The translations under genes were made by a program, and so were the position numbers. Source: Oxalobacteraceae bacterium (lineage in GTDB: Bacteria; Pseudomonadota; Gammaproteobacteria; Burkholderiales; Burkholderiaceae_D). Taken from it: a DNA stretch of 5,101 nt. The DNA lies in contig CANGFL010000143.1 of assembly GCA_947453015.1 (NCBI GenBank), forward strand, positions 1 through 5,101, given 5' to 3'. Positions 1-5,101 of this stretch are shown here, in pieces (positions within the stretch are counted from its first letter, which is position 1; each line of letters starts with the position of its first letter). The notes below the pieces were generated by a model, which was not told the DNA's origin, did no database searches, and was given only the letters and a program-made list of their open reading frames with translations.

Positions 1-20
1 CCCATGAGCTAAGAGACTGA

Positions 21-58
21 TTACTAAGCAAATCAGCTCAGCGCTATCACCTTAGTAA
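21..58. repeat. Inverted repeat TTACTAAG / CTTAGTAA downstream of the nucleotidyltransferase-like gene
   Basis: TTACTAAG at 21-28 is the exact reverse complement of CTTAGTAA at 51-58, with 22 bases between the arms. A second palindromic element with the same core, CTTAG-AATA-CTAAG, lies at 101-114, and a CTGATT/AATCAG hairpin at 17-36 overlaps the first arm. None is followed by a T-run on either strand, so they do not look like classical intrinsic terminators. They sit just past the stop codon of the minus-strand gene at 121-909 and may be a weak 3' structure or chance dyads in AT-rich DNA. Nothing else, including any coding region, is seen in bases 1-120. Confidence 0.3.
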
Positions 59-120
59 AACCCAGCCGTTATCCGAACACTCACACATCACGACGATGAA
101 CTTAGAATACTAAGCCACGA

Positions 121-909
121 TTACGCCTCGATGACGCCCTCAATATTGCGCGCCATGAGTGCCTGCTGAGCGGCCTTGATGGCTACCCGTTTGTCTTGGT
201 CTGACATCAGCTGGGATAACAGGTTCTCGTTATTCGCTGGATCTTCAAAGTCTTCTAAAAGGGGATTGAAGTCACGCTTAGCCACCTGACGAATCATGTG
301 CATGAAGTTCAATGCCAAGGTATCTTTTTCAGGCTTGATATTCGCTAGCAGCTTGGTCGGCACCAGATAATCAACATAAATAGCAGGCCACTGAATACCT
401 TGCTGATCAAACCAAATCTTAAGCAGTTTGGTCTCCGCGGCTCTAGCTGCTGCCTGCGCATCATCCGTGTGCAGCAAAATGCTGGTCTCTAAAATTTTTC
501 CATCCTCCGGCTGATACAAGGTGTGCAGATCAGGATCACCCATTTTCATTCGAGCCGGCGTGATATCAATATCCATACCGTTTAACCGCAGGCGCAATGA
601 GACTCGGTGTTTCTTTACCTCGCGGTAGCGCTCAATCAAATAGCCATGCAAGGATTCGTAGCATGAGCGTATGCCACCGGCATTGCGATGACAGGTATTT
701 GACAACAAGAGCAGCAACTTCACATTCGACGATACCGAGGTGGCGGTACCCCGCGCATGCGAGCCCGATTCACGAATACCCATGAAGCAATCTTGCGCCC
801 AACTCTGAAGCTCAGACTCCAACCGAATAATGCGCGCGGACTGCCCCTTCAGCCGTTTGGGCTGATGACGGGCAATGATGTCGAGCAAGTATTTTTCGGG
901 ATTCTTCAT
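121..909 (-). CDS. Nucleotidyltransferase-fold (CD-NTase/OAS-like) protein lacking the catalytic Asp pair
   Basis: This 262-aa protein resembles bacterial nucleotidyltransferases of the polymerase-beta superfamily with an OAS1-type C-terminal domain. Visible signs, in order: an N-terminal helix with YLLDIIARH and PKR (residues 7-19), the G49-S50 signature followed by RGTA (53-56), a hydrophobic strand (65-69), a third catalytic-type Asp in DIDITP (D115), a helix with LKIWFDQQG (163-171) and an EDPAN motif (222-226). In active relatives the strand after RGTA carries an S-D-x-D pattern that binds metal ions. Here the read is S61-N62-V63-K64, so both aspartates are gone and catalysis as known for the family is unlikely. 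The frame is otherwise intact and about the usual length. The ATG at 909 is chosen because an in-frame TGA lies about 10 codons upstream and the N-terminus matches the family. Its ribosome-binding site is poor. No effector gene follows on the same strand inside the window, so a CBASS role is not supported here. Fold assignment is fairly sure; function is unknown. Confidence 0.8.
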   Translation of the reverse strand: MKNPEKYLLDIIARHQPKRLKGQSARIIRLESELQSWAQDCFMGIRESGSHARGTATSVSSNVKLLLLLSNTCHRNAGGIRSCYESLHGYLIERYREVKKHRVSLRLRLNGMDIDITPARMKMGDPDLHTLYQPEDGKILETSILLHTDDAQAAARAAETKLLKIWFDQQGIQWPAIYVDYLVPTKLLANIKPEKDTLALNFMHMIRQVAKRDFNPLLEDFEDPANNENLLSQLMSDQDKRVAIKAAQQALMARNIEGVIEA

Positions 910-999
910 CGCTTTTTGCTGGGCCCATCCACCTTCTCAGTGGAACTAGGCCATTTCCAAGTATCAGTCCAATGAATCGGCTCGAGACTAGTAATTCTG

Positions 1000-1026
1000 A
1001 AGGTCAGTTGTTAAACGGCAGACCTT
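1000..1026. promoter_or_regulatory. Possible operator: dyad AAGGTC-N15-GACCTT
   Basis: AAGGTC at 1000-1005 and its exact reverse complement GACCTT at 1021-1026 have centres 21 bp apart, two turns of the helix. That geometry suits a dimeric DNA-binding protein. The left arm also sits in a shorter palindrome, CTGA-AGG-TCAG, at 997-1007. The position between two divergent genes is typical for shared regulation. A six-base arm can arise by chance, no regulator is encoded nearby, and the transcript could instead simply form a hairpin. Confidence 0.25.
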
Positions 1027-1151
1027 AAAAATAATTATCTAATCAACAAACTTTTAGTTCGATTGCGTTACATATCCTTTGAAAACATGGATTTCTGCAG
1101 GCCAATGTGTCTCAGAAATACAAATAAATTTCTTTTTTGAAATTATTTTCG

Positions 1152-1165
1152 TTAGGGATTAGGGA
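1152..1165 (+). promoter_or_regulatory. Ribosome-binding site, tandem TTAGGGA, setting the start at 1170
   Basis: TTAGGGA occurs twice back to back (1152-1158 and 1159-1165). The second copy places AGGGA four bases before ATG 1170, which favours that ATG over the in-frame TTG at 1137. The TTG has only a T-rich stretch ahead of it and no Shine-Dalgarno sequence. Confidence 0.5.
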
Positions 1166-1169
1166 ACGT

Positions 1170-2582
1170 ATGACAACAGCGACATCCGCTCGGGTAAGAA
1201 CTGAATTTGTGGTCTCCCAACATACCACCTCAAAAGAGTTGTTTGACCAGTTGAACGAACTGAAAGCAGACAAAGGAGCGGATGCTGACCTACCGATTCG
1301 CGCCTATGACAAAGGACGCAAAGGAATAACACTCAAAATTTACAACAAAAAAACGTCAGGGGCAGGAATAGTCAAAGCTGCTGCCAATCCACAAAGAGTA
1401 TCAGCCAGACTATTGGTCATTACAACGATAGAAAACATTCTAGAATCTGAATCAAAAAAAAGTACTAATGAAGATAAGGAAAAAATTAAACAAGTCTTAG
1501 CAAACATAAAAGCTAAAAAATCTCGTTGCATAAAGCATGACATAAAAATTCCCGATCTAATCAGCGATCTGAACGAACTTAAACCTATCTGGGATAAAAC
1601 TAACGCAAACAGAAAAACAGCCGACACCATTTCGACCACTGCAGCACACTCACCTCAAAAAACTGAGCCACCCAAAGAAACCAATACGGGGAAAAGTAAG
1701 CCGGCAAAGACTACAGCAAAAATAAATCCTCATACGAATGCTGAAATCACCCCCGCGCATAACAAAAATAAATCGTCCGCATCAACCACAGAAAAACCCA
1801 AACTTAGAATAAGACAGGCTAAATTTGATTTATCTAAAGCCATTGAGTTTGTTAATGATGTGAAAAATTATGGCAAAAACTTTGATTCAGAATCAAATGC
1901 AAAAGCCCGCATCCGAGTTGGTGAAATTAAAAATACCGGCGAGCTAAGTTTTTATGTCTCGAATAAAGACAATAGAAAAATCAAGAGAACTGAGAGATTG
2001 GAAGAAGGAAGAAAAGATGAAAACAAAACCAAAACCACTAATCGCGCAATAACTATGCTGCGATCAATCGCAGACTCACTCGCGGGTCAAAATCGACTAA
2101 GCAAAGAGGAAGTAAACAAGGTTTTTTCAGCTATTGAAAAACAAGGATACATCAGCGTTAATGATGCCTCATCTTTGCTTGATCTTTTAGAGACTGGTCG
2201 ACGTGCAGTGTACGTATTGCCAGTCGTTGTTCAAGCTGATTCAAACGGCACACCTGATACACCACTAATACCAAATATCAACACCAATCCATTTGATGAA
2301 ACTCCCATTCAAGGAAGTCGCACGAAAAGTACGCCGCCACAATCAAAAGACGCCACAATCACAACAGCACTCATCAAAACGACACCCATCAAAACAGTAA
2401 GCACTACCAGCATTCAATCTACGCCAGGATCGCGAATTACCAATCGATTAGATGACACCCCAACTAAAGAGCTACAAACTCCAACATCAGCACCGCCCTC
2501 ATTTTTTCAAAGGGTCGCCGACTTTTTTGAACCAGTTACTAATTTTTTTGCTTCGGTTCGTCGATTTTTTGGATTTAACTGA
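1170..2582 (+). CDS. Hypothetical protein with a duplicated domain, Thr/Pro-rich linkers and a Phe-Phe heptad tail
   Basis: I do not recognise this 470-aa protein. Residues about 21-137 and 219-341 look like diverged copies of one alpha/beta unit. Each has a helix, a strand ending in Asn-Lys (ITLKIYNKK at 53-61; LSFYVSNKD at 259-267), a long hydrophobic-patterned helix (about 78-91; 291-304), a second helix with I/V-x-x-V-L/F-x-x-I spacing (106-113; 315-322) and a final Leu-rich helix. The copies are joined by a Lys/Thr/Asn/Pro-rich linker (about 142-210). A Thr/Pro/Ser-rich stretch (about 355-444) leads to a tail with FF pairs at 445, 452, 459 and 466. There is no signal peptide or clear transmembrane segment. 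The DNA is AT-rich (57 G+C in 180 bases at 1801-1980), unlike the genes on either side, suggesting acquisition from elsewhere. The start is ATG 1170 for its ribosome-binding site; the in-frame TTG at 1137 would add 11 residues. The domain layout could fit a secreted or membrane-associating protein, but that is speculation. Confidence 0.75.
   Translation: MTTATSARVRTEFVVSQHTTSKELFDQLNELKADKGADADLPIRAYDKGRKGITLKIYNKKTSGAGIVKAAANPQRVSARLLVITTIENILESESKKSTNEDKEKIKQVLANIKAKKSRCIKHDIKIPDLISDLNELKPIWDKTNANRKTADTISTTAAHSPQKTEPPKETNTGKSKPAKTTAKINPHTNAEITPAHNKNKSSASTTEKPKLRIRQAKFDLSKAIEFVNDVKNYGKNFDSESNAKARIRVGEIKNTGELSFYVSNKDNRKIKRTERLEEGRKDENKTKTTNRAITMLRSIADSLAGQNRLSKEEVNKVFSAIEKQGYISVNDASSLLDLLETGRRAVYVLPVVVQADSNGTPDTPLIPNINTNPFDETPIQGSRTKSTPPQSKDATITTALIKTTPIKTVSTTSIQSTPGSRITNRLDDTPTKELQTPTSAPPSFFQRVADFFEPVTNFFASVRRFFGFN
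2502..2570 (+). repeat. Four T6 runs at exact 21-base spacing encoding Phe-Phe heptads
   Basis: TTTTTT begins at 2502, 2523, 2544 and 2565, always in frame as two Phe codons. The encoded pattern is FFxxVxx three times, then FFGFN and the stop. Between the T-runs the bases differ, so the period is kept at protein level or the copies have diverged from an old tandem duplication. On a helix, positions 1, 2 and 5 of each heptad would form one hydrophobic face, although Pro in the second unit may kink it. Confidence 0.8.
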
Positions 2583-2646
2583 AACGTACACTGAGATGTG
2601 TAGCATCACGTAAGCGGCAAATACAAAGACGGTTAAGCAAAAGTGA

Positions 2647-2678
2647 AAAAAACCTCAGCAAACTCGCTGAGGTTTTTT
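2647..2678. terminator. Bidirectional intrinsic terminator
   Basis: The stem CCTCAGC (2653-2659) pairs with GCTGAGG (2666-2672) around a six-base loop, and is extended by an A-run on the left pairing with a T-run on the right. Read on the plus strand it ends in six Ts and lies about 65 bases past the stop of the gene at 1170-2582. Read on the minus strand it ends in seven Us and starts a few bases past the tRNA 3' end. One hairpin can therefore insulate both converging transcripts. Confidence 0.88.
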
Positions 2679-2682
2679 GATT

Positions 2683-2760
<78 letters not shown>

Positions 2761-2800
2761 GAGAGAGGATTGATTCTTTGTCACGACAATTTTAACGTCG

Positions 2801-2838
2801 AAAAAGCACAAAGACGAGAGTTGCCTCTGCCCTTGTGC
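2801..2838 (-). terminator. Intrinsic terminator of rpoD with a GCAA tetraloop
   Basis: On the minus strand, starting 12 bases after the rpoD stop, GCACAAGGGC pairs with GTCTTTGTGC (two G-U pairs). The inner stem AGAG/CTCT closes a GCAA loop of the stable GNRA class, with one bulged C between the two stem parts. Five Ts follow directly (2805-2801). It should end most rpoD transcripts before the tRNA. Confidence 0.85.
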
Positions 2839-2850
2839 ATATCGGTAACG

Positions 2851-5100
2851 TTAACCGCCCTCGAGGAAGCTCTTGAGTTTGTCGGAACGCGAAGGATGAC
2901 GCAACTTACGCAAGGCCTTGGCTTCGATCTGGCGAATACGCTCGCGGGTAACGTCAAACTGTTTACCTACTTCTTCCAAGGTATGGTCCGTCGACATTTC
3001 GATACCGAAACGCATACGCAAAACTTTAGCTTCACGCGGTGTCAAGGAATCCAATACATCCTTAACGACACCACGCATAGACGCATGCAATGCAGCATCT
3101 GCTGGGGCCAGTGTATTGTTATCCTCAATGAAATCACCTAAGTGAGAATCATCGTCGTCACCGATCGGCGTTTCCATGGAAATCGGCTCTTTGGCGATCT
3201 TCATGATCTTGCGGATTTTATCTTCCGGCATTTCCATTTTGATCGCCAGTGTCGCTGGATCTGGCTCGGCACCCGTCTCTTGCAAAATCTGACGAGAAAT
3301 ACGATTCATCTTATTGATGGTCTCAATCATATGAACCGGAATACGGATAGTACGTGCCTGGTCCGCGATTGAACGTGTAATTGCCTGACGAATCCACCAC
3401 GTTGCATAGGTAGAAAATTTATAGCCGCGACGATATTCAAACTTATCGACAGCTTTCATCAAACCAATATTGCCTTCTTGGATCAGATCCAAGAATTGCA
3501 AACCACGGTTGGTGTATTTCTTAGCAATCGAAATCACGAGACGCAGGTTAGCCTCGGTCATTTCACGCTTGGCTTTACGAGCACGAGTCTCGCCAGCGGC
3601 CATTTTTTTGTTAATGTTTCGCAAATCTGGCAAGGGCAATACAACACGCGACTGCAAATCTAAAAGCTTTTGTTGCAGCTCTTTTATTGTAGGCACATTA
3701 CGCGCCAAGATCGCGCTGTACGAGTGATTACCACTAACTTCGCCATCCACCCATTTCAGATTAGTTTCGTTACCCGGGAAACTCTTGATGAAGTGAGGAC
3801 GTGGCATGCCACATTTATTTACAGCAACATCCAAAATGTGACGTTCGATTTGACGCACTTCATCCACTTGGCCACGTAAGGTGTCGCACAATTTCTCAAC
3901 GACTTTGGCGGTAAAGCGAATTCCCATCAGTTCATTTGAAATCGCTTCTTGCGCTTTCACGTAAGGCTTGGAGTTGTAGCCATCCTTCTCATACGACTTG
4001 CGCATCTTGTCGAAGTTGGTAGAGATAACAGCAAATTTTTCCAGCGAATCGCGTTTGAGTTGCTCTAACTGCTCAGCTGAAAAACCAGCAGCGCCGCCGT
4101 TAGAGTTATCTTCTTCTTCACCCTCTTCGCCTTCTTCATCTTCTTCATCCTCGTCTTCTTCATCAGCCACGGCTGATTTGATGACAGGTGTAGGAATAGG
4201 CTCATCAACGGCGTTCGGATCTACTAAACCATCAACGACTTCATCGATCTTGGCTTCGTCTTTGGAGATACGATCTGCCATGGCGAGGATTTCAGAAATC
4301 GTCATCGGGCATGCTGAGATCGCCTGAATCATATCTTTGAGGCCGCCTTCGATACGCTTGGCGATTTCGATCTCACCTTCGCGCGTCAACAACTCGACGG
4401 TACCCATCTCACGCATGTACATACGAACCGGATCGGTCGTACGGCCAAAATCAGAATCGACTGTTTGCAACGCCGCTTCTGCAGCGGCATCAGCGTCATC
4501 ATCGTTGGCAACAGTTGCTACGTTATCTGACAGTAGCAAGGCCTCTGCGTCCGGCGCTTGCTCATAGACTGCAATGCCCATGTCATTGAAGGTACCGATA
4601 ATGCCTTCGATGGCTTCCGGATCAACAATATTTTCAGGCAGGTGATCGTTAATTTCTGAGTGCGTTAAAAACCCACGATCTTTACCTAGTTTGATCAGTG
4701 TTTTAAGTTTTTGACGACGACGCTCGAGCTCTTCTTCAGTGGCCTCGGAATCAGCTGCAAACGCATCTTTAAGAAATTGTTTTTCTTTGGCCTTACGATC
4801 CTTGGCGCGCGCTTTGTCTGCGGCTTTGAGTTCTGCACGCTCGACGGCGTTGAGTGCTGCGACTTCTTCGTTCTCAGGCTGAAAATCGCGCGGCTTACGA
4901 CCACGACGACCAGGCACTTTGATGCCAGGAAGGATGTAGCCCGAGGTATCTATTTCCGCTAATGCAGCGGCATCGGTCGTTTGTTTGACCGACATAATTT
5001 TTTGATCGGACTGGGTAGCCGTATTGGCGATAGAAGCTGGCTTGACGACTTCTGCCGGCTTTTTTGCTAAAACGTTTGCATCTGGTTTCTTGGATGTCAC
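2851..5100 (-). CDS. rpoD: RNA polymerase primary sigma factor RpoD (sigma-70)
   Basis: This is the housekeeping sigma factor, which directs core RNA polymerase to -10/-35 promoters and opens the DNA. Of 749 residues, 1-120 form a basic, charged N-terminal extension, 121-190 region 1.1, and 222-253 region 1.2 ([18 protein letters not shown]). Residues 254 to about 500 form the non-conserved region with a very acidic run at 313-331. Region 2 spans about 510-590, with [12 protein letters not shown], the core-binding [19 protein letters not shown] and the -10 element helix [17 protein letters not shown]. Region 3 is about 590-668, including the finger [20 protein letters not shown]. Region 4 is about 683-749, with the -35-binding helix-turn-helix [20 protein letters not shown]. 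The C-terminus [15 protein letters not shown] is canonical. The first codon visible is GTG at 5100, one base from the window edge, so the true start may lie further upstream, although the length is already near that expected for burkholderial RpoD. Its promoter is outside the window. Family assignment is certain. Confidence 0.98.
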   Translation of the reverse strand: MTSKKPDANVLAKKPAEVVKPASIANTATQSDQKIMSVKQTTDAAALAEIDTSGYILPGIKVPGRRGRKPRDFQPENEEVAALNAVERAELKAADKARAKDRKAKEKQFLKDAFAADSEATEEELERRRQKLKTLIKLGKDRGFLTHSEINDHLPENIVDPEAIEGIIGTFNDMGIAVYEQAPDAEALLLSDNVATVANDDDADAAAEAALQTVDSDFGRTTDPVRMYMREMGTVELLTREGEIEIAKRIEGGLKDMIQAISACPMTISEILAMADRISKDEAKIDEVVDGLVDPNAVDEPIPTPVIKSAVADEEDEDEEDEEGEEGEEEDNSNGGAAGFSAEQLEQLKRDSLEKFAVISTNFDKMRKSYEKDGYNSKPYVKAQEAISNELMGIRFTAKVVEKLCDTLRGQVDEVRQIERHILDVAVNKCGMPRPHFIKSFPGNETNLKWVDGEVSGNHSYSAILARNVPTIKELQQKLLDLQSRVVLPLPDLRNINKKMAAGETRARKAKREMTEANLRLVISIAKKYTNRGLQFLDLIQEGNIGLMKAVDKFEYRRGYKFSTYATWWIRQAITRSIADQARTIRIPVHMIETINKMNRISRQILQETGAEPDPATLAIKMEMPEDKIRKIMKIAKEPISMETPIGDDDDSHLGDFIEDNNTLAPADAALHASMRGVVKDVLDSLTPREAKVLRMRFGIEMSTDHTLEEVGKQFDVTRERIRQIEAKALRKLRHPSRSDKLKSFLEGG

Positions 5101-5101
5101 G

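Larger units (their letters stand above)
910..1169. other. Divergent intergenic region between the two accessory genes
   Basis: These 260 bases separate two genes transcribed away from each other, so promoters for both should lie here. The part from about 1020 to 1150 is strongly AT-rich. No convincing sigma-70 promoter could be fixed by eye. The best pieces are TTGTTA at 1008-1013 with an AT-rich stretch 17-18 bases later on the plus strand, and GATAAT, complementary to 1034-1039, as a minus-strand -10 without a good -35. No credible coding region is present. Confidence 0.5.

Noticed and set aside
918..928. GGGCCC at 921-926 as a copy of the tRNA end (attachment site)
   Set aside because: Only the six-base palindrome matches; bases on either side differ from the tRNA 3' end at 2683-2692.
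597..975. Two overlapping plus-strand frames of 62 and 72 codons
   Set aside because: Both are mainly antisense to the nucleotidyltransferase-like gene, with no ribosome-binding site or recognisable product.
1087..1140. Seventeen-codon frame upstream of the plus-strand gene as a leader peptide
   Set aside because: It has no Shine-Dalgarno sequence, no run of regulatory codons and no attenuator-type hairpin after it.
1137..1169. TTG start adding 11 residues to the plus-strand gene
   Set aside because: There is no ribosome-binding site ahead of it, whereas ATG 1170 has AGGGA four bases upstream.
1340..1639. Minus-strand frame of 99 codons that looks like a hydrophobic membrane protein
   Set aside because: It is antisense to the Lys-rich part of the plus-strand gene, and AAA/AAG codons read backwards as Phe/Leu. 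It has no family likeness.
121..2582. A complete CBASS defence operon
   Set aside because: The nucleotidyltransferase-like protein lacks its catalytic Asp pair, and no effector or accessory gene lies on its strand within the window.
2761..2800. A dedicated promoter for the tRNA
   Set aside because: AT-rich pieces such as TTAAAAT and TTGTCG are present but not at sigma-70 spacing relative to each other or to the tRNA 5' end.
2770..4962. Several plus-strand frames across the right half
   Set aside because: All lie antisense to rpoD, which is unmistakable by sequence. Their Ser-rich or Leu-rich content mirrors Glu/Asp and other rpoD codons.

Overview
The window comes from a betaproteobacterium, most likely Burkholderiales and tentatively a moderate-GC member of the Oxalobacteraceae. 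The evidence is the housekeeping sigma factor on the right, whose sigma region 1.1 and the stretch before it read like burkholderial RpoD from memory. No search was run, so the family-level placement is an inference.

Right half (2801-5100, minus strand): an essentially complete rpoD that begins at the very edge of the window. It ends in a strong intrinsic terminator, followed by a CAT-anticodon tRNA (2683-2760), probably the isoleucine-2 or methionine tRNA. This is conserved chromosomal backbone. A hairpin at 2647-2678 has U-tracts on both sides. It can end the tRNA transcript coming from the right and the plus-strand gene coming from the left.

Left half (1-2640): this looks like accessory DNA lying just beyond the tRNA 3' end. 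It holds two divergent genes separated by about 260 bp. One, at 121-909 on the minus strand, is a 262-aa protein of the bacterial nucleotidyltransferase (CD-NTase/OAS-like) fold. It keeps the GS signature, the third catalytic Asp and an EDPAN motif, but has Asn and Lys where the catalytic Asp pair should be. It is therefore probably a pseudo-nucleotidyltransferase or a decaying copy. The other, at 1170-2582 on the plus strand, is an unrecognised 470-aa protein with much lower GC than its neighbours. It appears to contain two diverged copies of one domain, Thr/Pro/Lys-rich linkers, and a C-terminal tail of four Phe-Phe pairs spaced exactly seven residues apart.

The sequence does not show that the two left-hand genes work together. 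They share only a divergent intergenic region with a possible operator dyad. No integrase, IS, CRISPR array or complete known defence operon is visible.
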